A stretch of 64,000 nucleotides of DNA, taken from the NCBI GenBank assembly GCA_034409565.1, contig DAOUMS010000008.1, positions 135,266 to 199,265 of the forward strand, read 5' to 3'. How positions within the stretch are numbered: the stretch's first letter is position 1; each line of letters starts with the position of its first letter. This stretch comes from E44-bin89 sp034409565 (GTDB taxonomy: Bacteria; Chloroflexota; Dehalococcoidia; Dehalococcoidales; RBG-16-60-22). A program made the translations under genes and the position numbers. A model generated the notes under the pieces. The model was not told the DNA's origin. It worked only from the letters and a program-made list of their open reading frames with translations, and ran no database searches. This document shows positions 28,039 to 36,367 of this stretch, one piece after another.

Positions 28039-28905
28039 TCAGAGACCGGCAGCGTCCAGCACTTCCGGGACTTTTCTCTCCCAGCCAATAGCCATGATGT
28101 GTACGCCCTGACACATCGATTTCATCTCTTTGATAAGGCGAGCGGCAATCTCAATGCTCTTTTTCGCCCGGTCCTCTGCCTTGTCCATCTCCTCAATCAG
28201 GTCGTCAGGTACATGCACGCCGGCCACGTTTTTATTCATAAACCGCGCCATACCGGCGGATTTTAAAAGCACGATGCCCACCATTACCGGCACTTTGAGA
28301 TGGGCGGTGGCCTTCATGAACTCGGCAAACTTTTTCGGCTCATAGACCGCCTGTGTCTGTATGAACTGGGCGCCGGCCTTTACCTTCTTCTCCATCTTGA
28401 TGATTTGCGGCTCCACCGGGTCAGAGGCTGGTGAAACCACCGCGCCGAGGCAGAACCTGGGCGACCCAACCAGCTCTTTCCCCGCCAAATCTCTCCCCTG
28501 CTCCAGCTCTTTGGCCGCCTGAAGGAGAGATACCGAATCGAGGTCGAAGACGGGCTTGGCCTGAGGGTGGTCGCCAAGTGATACATGGTCACCAGTCAGG
28601 CAGAGCACATTTTCAATGCCCAGCACACAGGCGCTGAGCAGGTCAGACTGCAGGGCAATGCGATTGCGGTCGCGGCAGGTCACCTGGAGGACTGGTTCCA
28701 GATTTTTCTGTTTCAGGAGGCAGCAGGTAGCCAGCGAGCCCAGCCTCATGGCCGAACTCTGCTGGTCGGTGGCGTTGATGGCGTCCACTCTGTCGCGCAT
28801 CATTTCCGCCGTTTCCAGCATCTCCTCAATGTCAATACCTTTGGGCGGGCCAATCTCCGCAGTGACCACAAATTTACCCTGTTTTACCAGCTCAACAATG
28901 CTCAT
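28039..28905 (-). CDS. metF: Methylenetetrahydrofolate reductase (MetF-like)
   Basis: A 288-residue TIM-barrel MTHFR-type protein with VTAEIGPPKGID near the N-terminus, DAINATDQQ and LTGDHVSLGDHPQAK (the FAD/folate region), then QTQAVYEPKKF and PVMVGIVLLKSAGMARFMN. It interconverts methylene-THF and methyl-THF in the methyl branch of the Wood-Ljungdahl pathway. It is the first gene of the minus-strand cluster that also holds hdrCBA, mvhD and metV, separated from them by the two-component genes. Confidence 0.9.
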   Translation of the reverse strand: MSIVELVKQGKFVVTAEIGPPKGIDIEEMLETAEMMRDRVDAINATDQQSSAMRLGSLATCCLLKQKNLEPVLQVTCRDRNRIALQSDLLSACVLGIENVLCLTGDHVSLGDHPQAKPVFDLDSVSLLQAAKELEQGRDLAGKELVGSPRFCLGAVVSPASDPVEPQIIKMEKKVKAGAQFIQTQAVYEPKKFAEFMKATAHLKVPVMVGIVLLKSAGMARFMNKNVAGVHVPDDLIEEMDKAEDRAKKSIEIAARLIKEMKSMCQGVHIMAIGWERKVPEVLDAAGL

Positions 28906-29210
28906 TTCCTGGTGAGGCCTCCGTCCAACTATAATTTGCCAGCGTCATCATTTTGCCACCCAGCGTGACAATATTTATGTTAAATATAAGCCACGCTGTA
29001 TAATCACTGGACCATTATTGCTGATGAAAAAATCACTCCTGCTTCGGGGGCAAACAAAGATGATAACGTCCCAATAACCCGCAGGCAGCAGAAAGCAACT
29101 GGCTTAAAAACACTAAGTATTAAGATACAAACAGAATGAATAAATGTCAATAGCGCCGGTATTCGCACCATCTCCAGGCCCGGTAAAACGCTATAATATG
29201 AGAATATTAG
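28906..29210. other. Divergent intergenic region
   Basis: About 360 bases lie between the metF-like gene (minus) and the cyclic-nucleotide-binding gene (plus); this entry covers the part before the promoter noted next. AT-rich, with TATAAT-like sequence at 29191-29197. No gene seen. Confidence 0.4.
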
Positions 29211-29239
29211 TTGACCTTGTCTGACATTACAATTAGAAT
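29211..29239 (+). promoter_or_regulatory. Sigma-70-type promoter of the CNB-domain gene
   Basis: TTGACC (29211-29216), 17-base spacer, TAGAAT (29234-29239). Predicted start near 29246, about 23 bases before the ATG. Confidence 0.6.
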
Positions 29240-29268
29240 GAATTTTAAAGGGACTGGAACAAGAAGTT

Positions 29269-29775
29269 ATGAGCGCCATTGAAGCCCTGAAACGCTGTGA
29301 GATATTTCTCGGTCTGGACAATGACGACCTGCAGAAAATCGTCGACCTGCCGTCCTGCCAGGAAAAGGCATATCAGCTCGATGAGACAATCTTCCACGCC
29401 GGCCAGCCCGCCGAGCACCTCTACGTCCTTATTGAAGGCAAGGCCGACCTGGTGGCGGAGGTATCCACACCGTCGTCCAAATTACTGAGGCCGACACTGA
29501 TAACTATCATCGGCAAGGGCAGTATTTTTGGCTGGCCCGCCCTAGTGCCACCACACTCTTTCAGCCTCACGGCGATTGCCAAGGCACCGGTCCAGGTCCT
29601 GGCCATCGGTGGCAGTGACATCCGGGACCTGTTTAAACTCCACCCGCATATCGGCTACGAGGTAACCCAGAGCCTCCTCCAGGTGGTCGCTTCCCGGTTT
29701 CGGACTATTGAACAACTGTTGATAACCGGCAAACGGTCAATCCTGTTCCAAGTACCGAAATGGACCGGCCGTTAA
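29269..29775 (+). CDS. Cyclic nucleotide-binding domain protein, no DNA-binding domain
   Basis: A 168-residue protein made of one CNB (CAP_ED) domain: LKRCEIFLGLDNDDLQKI at the start, then EEETIFHAGQPAEHLYVL-like beta-roll strands (LDETIFHAGQPAEHLYVLI) and a phosphate-binding-type GSIFGWPALV. The C-terminal helix-turn-helix of CRP/FNR proteins is missing; the protein ends shortly after the long helix. It could be a sensor that works through partners. It has its own promoter and heads a plus-strand set of genes ending next to the hydrogenase. Confidence 0.85.
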   Translation: MSAIEALKRCEIFLGLDNDDLQKIVDLPSCQEKAYQLDETIFHAGQPAEHLYVLIEGKADLVAEVSTPSSKLLRPTLITIIGKGSIFGWPALVPPHSFSLTAIAKAPVQVLAIGGSDIRDLFKLHPHIGYEVTQSLLQVVASRFRTIEQLLITGKRSILFQVPKWTGR

Positions 29776-29798
29776 ATTATGACTTAAAAAGGTGAGCG

Positions 29799-30734
29799 AT
29801 GAATCCGTTTCATTACTCCAGTGACGGGCTGCAGGCCCAGATGAAGTTGCGCCAGACGCACCGTGATTGGGTGCGCTATATCGTCCGCTACCCCACCGCC
29901 CACCCCACGCGCTACGAAAAGAACAATACCATCCTGGCCGAGTATTTCCAGCCGTTGGACGTTACCGGTGCCCCACTGATAATTTTGTTCCACGGTATCG
30001 GCGACCAGCTCCTCATCCCCTGCAAGCTGCTGGCCCGGTCTCTGGTCCAGAAAGGGATGGCCTGCTTTGTGCTTTACTCGGTCTTTCATTCTCGGCGCAT
30101 GGCGAACGAGGTGAAAGCTCGCTATCCCACTCTCACCCCCGATGAGTGGTTTGAACACTATGCTATCTCCGTAACCGACGTACGCCAGGCAATCGACTGG
30201 GCAAAAAGTCGCGCCGAAATAGACGCGGAAAAGGTGGGGGTAATCGGCATCAGCTTCGGGGGCTTCATCTCGGCGATTACCATGGGCGTAGATGACCGCA
30301 TCAAGGCGGGGGCTTTTCTCATCGCCGGCGGGAACTCACAGAAGATAGGATATTACAGTCGCAAGCGCGCCATGAGAAAGGGCTACAGCGTGACCGAAGA
30401 GGAATACAATTACGGCCAGCAGGTCTACCGGCAGTACCTGAGCGAGGTCGCCGATAAGGGCTATGAAAACGTAACGCCCCCCAATAAGGGCTTCCTGATT
30501 GACCCGATGACCTATGGCCACCGCCTGCAGGAGCGCCCTGTTCTCATGCTCAATGCCCTCTGGGACGAGTACATTCCAAAACAGGCCACGCTTGACCTCT
30601 GGGAAGCGTCCGGCAAACCGGACATAAGCTGGTTCCCGGGAACACACACCACCTTCTGGCTCTGGTACCCGCTCATACGGCGTAAAATCGCCCGTTTCCT
30701 GGTAGCCAGCTTTGCTACTGATAGCCATAAATAA
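29799..30734 (+). CDS. Alpha/beta hydrolase (dienelactone/prolyl-oligopeptidase type)
   Basis: A 311-residue alpha/beta hydrolase. The oxyanion region is ILFHGIGDQ and the nucleophile elbow GISFGGFIS. A C-terminal WDEYIP (Asp) and PGTHTTFWLW (His) complete a plausible catalytic triad. No signal peptide. Substrate unknown; similar proteins are often annotated as acetyl-xylan-esterase or ABHD18-like hydrolases. Starts 24 bases after the CNB-domain gene, so probably co-transcribed. Confidence 0.85.
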   Translation: MNPFHYSSDGLQAQMKLRQTHRDWVRYIVRYPTAHPTRYEKNNTILAEYFQPLDVTGAPLIILFHGIGDQLLIPCKLLARSLVQKGMACFVLYSVFHSRRMANEVKARYPTLTPDEWFEHYAISVTDVRQAIDWAKSRAEIDAEKVGVIGISFGGFISAITMGVDDRIKAGAFLIAGGNSQKIGYYSRKRAMRKGYSVTEEEYNYGQQVYRQYLSEVADKGYENVTPPNKGFLIDPMTYGHRLQERPVLMLNALWDEYIPKQATLDLWEASGKPDISWFPGTHTTFWLWYPLIRRKIARFLVASFATDSHK

Positions 30735-30763
30735 CTGATAATCATCAGGACAGGGAGATAGCC

Positions 30764-31447
30764 ATGCCACAGGAATACGAAATCAATGAACTGGCCAAAG
30801 AAGAGTCCTGGCGCATGTTCCGCATCATCGGTGAGCTGGTGGAGGGTTTTGACCGGCTCTCCGGCGTGGAGCCAGCCGTTTCCATTTACGGCTCAGCCAG
30901 AGTGAAGCCAGGTGACCAGCTTTATCAGAAAACGGAGGAAATTGCCCACCGCCTGGGCAAGGCAGGCTTTTCCATCATCACCGGCGGTGGGCCGGGCGTG
31001 ATGGAAGCCGCCAACAAGGGTGCTTCCCGGGCCGGCGTTAAATCGGTGGGGGTCAACATCGAACTGCCGGAAGAACAGATGCCCAATACCTACTCCAACG
31101 TCTCCCTCTCGCTGCGCCACTTCTTTGTCCGCAAGGTGCTGCTGGTGAAATATGCCACCGCCTTCGTCATCATGCCCGGCGGGCTGGGAACGCTTGACGA
31201 ACTCACCGAAGTGCTCACCCTCATACAGACCCATAAGATAAGGCCATTTCCAGTATTGCTGTACGGCAGCGACTACTGGAACGGTTTCCTGGACTGGCTG
31301 CGGAACTGCACCCTAGACAAGGGTTTTATTTCGGAAGAAGACCTGCACCTGCTCCGTGTCTGCGACGACACCGATGAAATCGTTGACGCCGTCAATAAAT
31401 GGTATCGAAAGCAGGAAATTGCCGGCAAAAGCGCTGTGGCCAAGTAG
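30764..31447 (+). CDS. LOG family protein (TIGR00730-type Rossmann protein)
   Basis: A 227-residue LOG-like protein with the two signature motifs GGGPGVMEAANKGA and PGGLGTLDELTEVLTL. LOG proteins are cytokinin riboside 5'-monophosphate phosphoribohydrolases or general nucleotide 5'-monophosphate nucleosidases. The N-terminal extension (about 35 residues) is typical of the longer bacterial subgroup. Ribosome site AGGGAGATAGCC precedes the ATG. Physiological role in bacteria is unclear. Confidence 0.9.
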   Translation: MPQEYEINELAKEESWRMFRIIGELVEGFDRLSGVEPAVSIYGSARVKPGDQLYQKTEEIAHRLGKAGFSIITGGGPGVMEAANKGASRAGVKSVGVNIELPEEQMPNTYSNVSLSLRHFFVRKVLLVKYATAFVIMPGGLGTLDELTEVLTLIQTHKIRPFPVLLYGSDYWNGFLDWLRNCTLDKGFISEEDLHLLRVCDDTDEIVDAVNKWYRKQEIAGKSAVAK

Positions 31448-31473
31448 AGACGGCCCTCAACGGAAGGCGTTTG

Positions 31474-31489
31474 TGTGACGTAGGTCACA
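31474..31489. promoter_or_regulatory. Perfect CRP/FNR-type operator
   Basis: TGTGACGTAGGTCACA: a perfect TGTGA-N6-TCACA palindrome. Its centre (31481.5) is 41.5 bases before 31523; TACCAT at 31511-31516 would be the matching -10, the classic class II activator arrangement. It lies 72 bases before the zinc-ribbon/ferredoxin/hydrogenase-protease genes. Confidence 0.65.
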
Positions 31490-31560
31490 GACAGTGAGCT
31501 ATAACTACGCTACCATTTTAACGAAACCGGTAATTGAACCAAACCCAAGGGGTAGCTTTC

Positions 31561-31809
31561 ATGTCAAGGTGTCCCGGTCAGGATATGCGAAACCTCAAAG
31601 TGTCCCTCCACAGGTGCCCGAATTGCGGCGCTGAGGTGGAGATTTTCTCCGATGAGCTGCGCATCAAATGCCACAAGTGCGGGCAGTACGTGTACCGGGA
31701 GAAAACGCCCTCCTGTCTTGACTGGTGCGCCGCCGCCCGGCAGTGCCTTGGCGAGGAGAGGTGGAAAGCGCTTAAGGGCGAGGATTTAAAAGGGCAAGGG
31801 CAAAAATAA
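31561..31809 (+). CDS. Small zinc-ribbon protein
   Basis: An 82-residue protein with two CxxC knuckles (HRCPNCGAEVEIF and IKCHKCGQYVY), which should bind one metal ion, then a Cys-containing tail (CLDWCAAARQCLG). The start is ATG 31561, nine codons inside the open frame, behind AGGGGTAGC. No function is established; similar proteins sit beside iron-sulfur or hydrogenase genes. It is followed two bases later by the ferredoxin-like gene, so the two are coupled. Confidence 0.75.
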   Translation: MSRCPGQDMRNLKVSLHRCPNCGAEVEIFSDELRIKCHKCGQYVYREKTPSCLDWCAAARQCLGEERWKALKGEDLKGQGQK

Positions 31810-31811
31810 CG

Positions 31812-32558
31812 ATGAGTTCAAAAAAGCTCAGGAAAATCATCAGGATTGATGAAGAGAAGTGCAATGGTTGCGGCCTCTGCGTTCCCTCCTGTGCCGAGGG
31901 GGCCCTGCAGATAGTGAACGGGAAGGCAAAACTGGTGAAAGAGCAGTATTGCGACGGTCTCGGCACCTGTCTGGGAGAATGCCCGCAGGGGGCACTTACC
32001 ATCGAAGAGTGTGAGGCTGAGAAGTTCGACGAGGCGGCAGTGGCGCACCATTTGCATTCTGGAGAGCCGGAACTTCCCTGTGGCTGCCCTTCGGCCAACG
32101 TGGCCCGATTTCAAAGGGTAACAGCGGAAATGCCCGAATCAGCCGCGGCCACACCTGTTACGTCCCAGCTTGCCCACTGGCCGGTGCAGCTGACCCTGGT
32201 ACCGCCTTCAGCACCATTCCTGAAGGGAGCCGATATTCTCCTGGCAGCCGACTGCGTCCCCTTCGCCTACGCTGATTTTCACCGCGAGTTCCTGGAAAAC
32301 CGAGCTCTACTGGTGGCCTGCCCCAAGCTCAACGATTTCCACGCCCACCTGAATAAGCTCACCGCCATCCTGCGCCAGGCAGAACCCAGGAGCGTCACCG
32401 TATTACACATGGAAGTGCCCTGCTGCTCCGGACTGGTGCACATGGCACGAAAAGCCATCGAGGCCAGCGGCTCGAATATACCTCTTTATGACGTGACCAT
32501 TGGCACGAGAGGGACTATACTATCACACCGAGAATCGGTACCGACCTCAATCTCATAA
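31812..32558 (+). CDS. 4Fe-4S ferredoxin-type protein with C-terminal domain
   Basis: A 248-residue protein. The first 60 residues are a 2[4Fe-4S] ferredoxin module (CNGCGLCVPSCAEGAL and CDGLGTCLGECPQGAL). A linker with CGCPS follows, then a domain with ADCVPFAYADFH, CPKLNDFHAHLNKL and EVPCCSGLVHMARKA. This layout is seen in anaerobes in proteins annotated as 4Fe-4S binding proteins; reaction unknown. Position between an FNR-type operator and the hydrogenase protease suggests a role in hydrogen or ferredoxin metabolism. Confidence 0.85.
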   Translation: MSSKKLRKIIRIDEEKCNGCGLCVPSCAEGALQIVNGKAKLVKEQYCDGLGTCLGECPQGALTIEECEAEKFDEAAVAHHLHSGEPELPCGCPSANVARFQRVTAEMPESAAATPVTSQLAHWPVQLTLVPPSAPFLKGADILLAADCVPFAYADFHREFLENRALLVACPKLNDFHAHLNKLTAILRQAEPRSVTVLHMEVPCCSGLVHMARKAIEASGSNIPLYDVTIGTRGTILSHRESVPTSIS

Positions 32559-32562
32559 AAAG

Positions 32563-33030
32563 ATGAACCGTAAAATAATCCTCGGCATCGGCAATCCTCT
32601 GGGCGGCGATGATGACATTGGCCCGCATGTTGCTCGCAGGCTGCAGAAAAAAGTTAAAGAAGTCAGGCGGCAGGATATTATCGCCATAGATGCCGGTCCC
32701 GCACCGGAGGGCTACACATCAGTCATCCGCCAGCACCGACCGGAACAGCTTATACTGGTTGACGCCGCGGATATGGGGTTGCCCCCGGGGTCAGTCAGAT
32801 TATTACCACCGGATAAGATAAAGACCGTGTCCTTCTCCACGCATACTATGCCACTATCGGCGCTTATCTCATATGTTCAGGAGTTCTGCGGACAGGTGCA
32901 CGTCATTGGCATTCAGCCTGAGCGGACGGCCATTGGAGACAAGTTATCCCGTGTCGTGCAAAAAAGCGGTGAGCGCGTGGCGAAACTGATATTTAATGAC
33001 CGTCTGGGTGAAATCAGCGTCCTTGAGTGA
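32563..33030 (+). CDS. Hydrogenase maturation protease (HycI/HyaD type)
   Basis: A 155-residue [NiFe]-hydrogenase C-terminal endopeptidase. It starts IILGIGNPLGGDDDIG after MNRK, with further family residues VDAADMG and FSTHTMPLS, giving the Asp-Asp-His set that reads the nickel in the large subunit. Start is ATG 32563 rather than the longer frame, which runs into the ferredoxin gene. It lies 20 bases from the end of the convergent mbh operon, whose large subunit has a cleavable 32-residue tail. Confidence 0.9.
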   Translation: MNRKIILGIGNPLGGDDDIGPHVARRLQKKVKEVRRQDIIAIDAGPAPEGYTSVIRQHRPEQLILVDAADMGLPPGSVRLLPPDKIKTVSFSTHTMPLSALISYVQEFCGQVHVIGIQPERTAIGDKLSRVVQKSGERVAKLIFNDRLGEISVLE

Positions 33031-33049
33031 GTGTGCCTCTGGAGATAGC

Positions 33050-33532
33050 CTACGGCTCTTCAGGTTCTTCCGATGACGCATCCGTCCCGGCAGCCTTGGC
33101 CTTCCGCTTCACCGAGCCGGGCAGTTCCCCGCTATCGGTGACAATGAGCTCATCGGCATATTTATCGTAGCTGGAGAGCAGAAACTCCTCCGTCATGGCC
33201 AGCGTATGCACCGGGCACACGTCAACGCACTGGGCGCAGAAGCAGCACCGCGAGACAAATATCTTGACCTTGCGCTCTTCGGGCAGAAATTCGATGGCCC
33301 GGGTGGGACAGATTTTCACGCACTGCTGACAGCCGGTGCAGTTTTCCCGGTCGTAGGCGATTTTGCCCCGGAACTGCGGAGGCACCGCCACCGGCGGGTT
33401 CAGCGCCACTTCCTGCTTGGCTACTTTATCCAGCAGGCCCAGTGTCGACTCCGGCGCATACTTGGCCGGGAAAAGGTTGGTGGCCGGTTTTAGAAAAAGC
33501 TGTTTAACTATGGTTATTGCCGCTTCCCACAT
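33050..33532 (-). CDS. mbhN: Mbh hydrogenase ferredoxin-like subunit (NuoI homologue)
   Basis: A 160-residue NuoI/MbhN-type protein with two [4Fe-4S] motifs, CTGCQQCVKICP and CFCAQCVDVCP, that carry electrons from ferredoxin to the small subunit. The C-terminal tail is charged and extends past the usual domain. Last gene of the 14-gene mbh operon, 13 bases after mbhM. Confidence 0.93.
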   Translation of the reverse strand: MWEAAITIVKQLFLKPATNLFPAKYAPESTLGLLDKVAKQEVALNPPVAVPPQFRGKIAYDRENCTGCQQCVKICPTRAIEFLPEERKVKIFVSRCCFCAQCVDVCPVHTLAMTEEFLLSSYDKYADELIVTDSGELPGSVKRKAKAAGTDASSEEPEEP

Positions 33533-33545
33533 ATCTCATCTTACC

Positions 33546-34565
33546 TCAAAAAATCATGGCGTCTACCCAGATAAGCAACATGCCGACCAGGGCGATGGCG
33601 GTCATGGCCAGAACATACACCGAGCTGGCCTGCGAGATTTTGAACCGCGCCATGCCGGCACGTATCAGCGTGATGCTGAAGAACATGATGACGAATACTT
33701 TGACCAGGAAGAACAGGCCATCGATGATGCCCGCCGGCAGCGCCGCCTGCACCCCGATATACGGCGACAGGTTATAGGGGATGAACAGCGCCACCACCAC
33801 CGCCACCATGGCAAACGCCTTGATGACATCAGACAGATAGAAAAGCATGAGGTTTCTGCCCGAATACTCCACCAGCAGCCCGCCGGCGATTTCCGTCTCC
33901 GCCTCGGCAATGTCAAACGGGACCTTGGCGGCCTCGCCAATGGTTACCACCACCAGGGTCAGCAGCATCAAGGCTGCCCCGGCGACCCCCACCGGTCCCA
34001 GCAGACTCCATATGGGATAGGCGGTTATCGTGCTCATAAGGAACGGGTTAGCCGTGGTGACCTGGCTGATTTTCCAGGCGATAGCCAGGGCCACTACTGC
34101 CAGCGGCAGCTCGTAACTCATCATGATAATCATCTCGCGCTGGGAACCAACGGTGGCATACGGGGAACTGGAGGCGAACCCACCAGCGACGAAGGCGAGC
34201 GAGGGCACGATGAGCAGGTACAGCACCAGTATCACGTCGCCGTACCGGCCGAGCAGTGCCGGCTGACCGAAAAGCGGGATATACAGGAGTAGCACGCTGG
34301 TGGAAATGATGGCCAAGAAAGGCGCCGCCGTGAACAGCCAGGAGATGGCGCCCCTGGGGATAATGCTTTCTTTCATGAGCAGCTTCTGCACATCGCGGAA
34401 GGGCTGCACGATGGGCGGGCCGACCCGACCCTGCATGTGGGCCACCAGCTTGCGGTCAACGCCCCGGTACAGCAGGCCCAAAATAGCGCCGATGGCCACA
34501 ACGATGGCTGAGCCAACGATGATGACCACGGCATTAATCCATATGCTATTTCCCAGTAAGCTCAT
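33546..34565 (-). CDS. mbhM: Mbh hydrogenase membrane subunit (NuoH homologue)
   Basis: A 339-residue NuoH/MbhM-type membrane protein with about eight helices. Conserved HMQGRVGPPIVQPFRD and ERDITEAETE-like (PFDIAEAETEIAGG) loops are visible. It anchors the hydrogenase module to the membrane arm and starts the proton path. Its start overlaps the end of mbhL by four bases. Confidence 0.95.
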   Translation of the reverse strand: MSLLGNSIWINAVVIIVGSAIVVAIGAILGLLYRGVDRKLVAHMQGRVGPPIVQPFRDVQKLLMKESIIPRGAISWLFTAAPFLAIISTSVLLLYIPLFGQPALLGRYGDVILVLYLLIVPSLAFVAGGFASSSPYATVGSQREMIIMMSYELPLAVVALAIAWKISQVTTANPFLMSTITAYPIWSLLGPVGVAGAALMLLTLVVVTIGEAAKVPFDIAEAETEIAGGLLVEYSGRNLMLFYLSDVIKAFAMVAVVVALFIPYNLSPYIGVQAALPAGIIDGLFFLVKVFVIMFFSITLIRAGMARFKISQASSVYVLAMTAIALVGMLLIWVDAMIF

Positions 34566-35806
34566 CTCATTAACTCTTTCGTCTTTTGTACCGAAAGCCG
34601 GTGCATCTCCTCATAGTCAATGATTGATTTCCGTCCTGTGGCTTTATCCGTACTAATCGCCCGGTTGGTGCAGGACATGCACGGGTCAATGGAAGCGAAG
34701 GCAATGGGCACATCCGCAATCTGCATGCCCTTGAGTATGCTTGGTATGGCCACCAGGTTGATGTACGTTGGTGCTCTGACTTTCCACGTTGAGAGCGTGC
34801 TCACCCCCGACTCCATGCGGACGTAGTGGATGTCTTCGCCGCGCGGCGCTTCAACACGCCCCACGCCCTCACCCTCGGCATCGGTGAGCAACTTCAACAG
34901 CCTCGGCATCTTGGTTTCAGTCAGCAGAGGGCCTTCCGGCATCTTCTCCAGACATTCCTCGATAATTTCAACGGACTGTTTCACCTCCAGCAGACGGACG
35001 ATGATGCGGTCGTACACATCACCGACCACGGTGCCGGTGACCATGTCCGGCGTTATCGCTTTGATATTAAGGTCAGCATAAGCAGAATACGGCTGGTCCT
35101 GCCGCACGTCCTTGGGGACACCGCTGGCCCTTACCGTTGGACCGACGGTGAGCAGCTTCAGCGCATCTTCTCTACCCAGTATGCCAACGTTCCGGCACCT
35201 CATTTTCACCGTCTCGTCCTCAAGGAAAATCCGCCGCAACTGCTCGAAAATGCTTTTATAATAGTCCAGCCCCTGACGTATCCGGGGCAGCTGCTCTTCA
35301 GTAATGTCCCTTCTCACCCCGCCAACCTGCAGTATCGCCTTGGTCACCCGGTTGCCGAAGACATACTCAATCATGTCCATGATTTCCTCACGAACCCTCC
35401 AGGTGAGATAGAAGACGGTGTCAAAGCCTATCTCATGGGCGGCCACACCCGCCCACAGGATATGGGAGTGGATTCTCTCCATCTCAGCGGCGATAACCCT
35501 GATGTATTCGGCGCGATCCGGCACCTTGATGTCTGCCGCCTGCTCCACCGCCAGGACCAGGCAGAAGGGATGGCAGATGTTGCAGATGCCGCATATCCTC
35601 TCCGACAGGTATATCGACTGGACGGGGTTATTGCGGTTCATCCCCAGCCACTCGATGCTGCGGTGCACTTGACCAACCTGCACATCGGTATTAACGACCC
35701 GCTCCCCATCAATTTCCAGAAGCAGCTGCACCGGCTCCTTAAGCGCCGGATGAATCGGCCCGATTGGTATGGTGTAGGTCGTTTTTTCCGTATCATTAAC
35801 TGCCAT
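34562..35806 (-). CDS. mbhL: [NiFe] hydrogenase group 4 large (catalytic) subunit
   Basis: A 414-residue NuoD-like catalytic subunit. Both nickel-binding motifs are present: RICGICNICH near residue 70 and DPCMSCTNR near the C-terminus. So this is a true hydrogenase, not complex I or the sulfur-reducing Mbx type, which lacks part of the set. After DPCMSCTNR a 32-residue tail follows, the same length I recall for the HycE tail removed by HycI, and a protease gene is next door. It evolves or takes up H2 with ferredoxin. Confidence 0.95.
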   Translation of the reverse strand: MAVNDTEKTTYTIPIGPIHPALKEPVQLLLEIDGERVVNTDVQVGQVHRSIEWLGMNRNNPVQSIYLSERICGICNICHPFCLVLAVEQAADIKVPDRAEYIRVIAAEMERIHSHILWAGVAAHEIGFDTVFYLTWRVREEIMDMIEYVFGNRVTKAILQVGGVRRDITEEQLPRIRQGLDYYKSIFEQLRRIFLEDETVKMRCRNVGILGREDALKLLTVGPTVRASGVPKDVRQDQPYSAYADLNIKAITPDMVTGTVVGDVYDRIIVRLLEVKQSVEIIEECLEKMPEGPLLTETKMPRLLKLLTDAEGEGVGRVEAPRGEDIHYVRMESGVSTLSTWKVRAPTYINLVAIPSILKGMQIADVPIAFASIDPCMSCTNRAISTDKATGRKSIIDYEEMHRLSVQKTKELMR

Positions 35807-35824
35807 TTTCGCTGCTGCCCTTCC

Positions 35825-36367
35825 TTACTCTTTCCCCTTCGGCTTTCTACCCGGCAGGACCCGCAAATATTTCTCCGGCCCGGTCTTATCCTTTCTCCAG
35901 GGATACACGCCTTCTGGAATATCGCCGGCAAGAAACAGCCTCCTGCCGTCAGGTATATCGGTCACCTCAACGCCCATCATCTCCTGCGTCTCGCGCTCGG
36001 GGAAAATTGCCCCCGGAATAAGGTCGGTTATGGTAGGGATTTTAAGGTCTTTCTTGGAAAGAGTAACTCTTAGCCCCACACTGATTTCTTCCAGATGAAA
36101 TCCGTAATATATGGTGAAGTGATAGATAAGCTCGACATCATCCCCCAGGTCACTGGAGGAGATGATAACCAGGTGAGGATATTCCTGAATCCGGGACAGG
36201 TGCTGGACTGCCTCCCGGAACGACTCCCTCTTAACAAATATCCATATGCGGCGATAGCGGTTCTTCTTGACGGCGACCTCACGCTCGTAGACTTGGCCGT
36301 CAACAAAACCACCGCCCAGCGCTTTCTTGAAGCTATCCACAATTTGCTGCGGCGTCAGCTTCTCCAC
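35825..36367 (-). CDS. mbhK: Mbh hydrogenase NuoC-like subunit
   Basis: A 180-residue NuoC/MbhK-type hydrophilic subunit with the family segment IPTITDLIPGAIFPERETQEMMG near residue 120 (shown in part: PTITDLIPGAIFPERE) and a C-terminal GVYPWRKD. It scaffolds the large subunit. Stop-start spacing to mbhJ is zero bases and mbhL follows after 18. Confidence 0.93.
   Translation of the reverse strand: MEKLTPQQIVDSFKKALGGGFVDGQVYEREVAVKKNRYRRIWIFVKRESFREAVQHLSRIQEYPHLVIISSSDLGDDVELIYHFTIYYGFHLEEISVGLRVTLSKKDLKIPTITDLIPGAIFPERETQEMMGVEVTDIPDGRRLFLAGDIPEGVYPWRKDKTGPEKYLRVLPGRKPKGKE

Noticed and set aside
29269..29775. CRP/FNR transcription factor for the TGTGA palindromes
   Set aside because: The protein ends after the cyclic-nucleotide-binding domain and has no helix-turn-helix.
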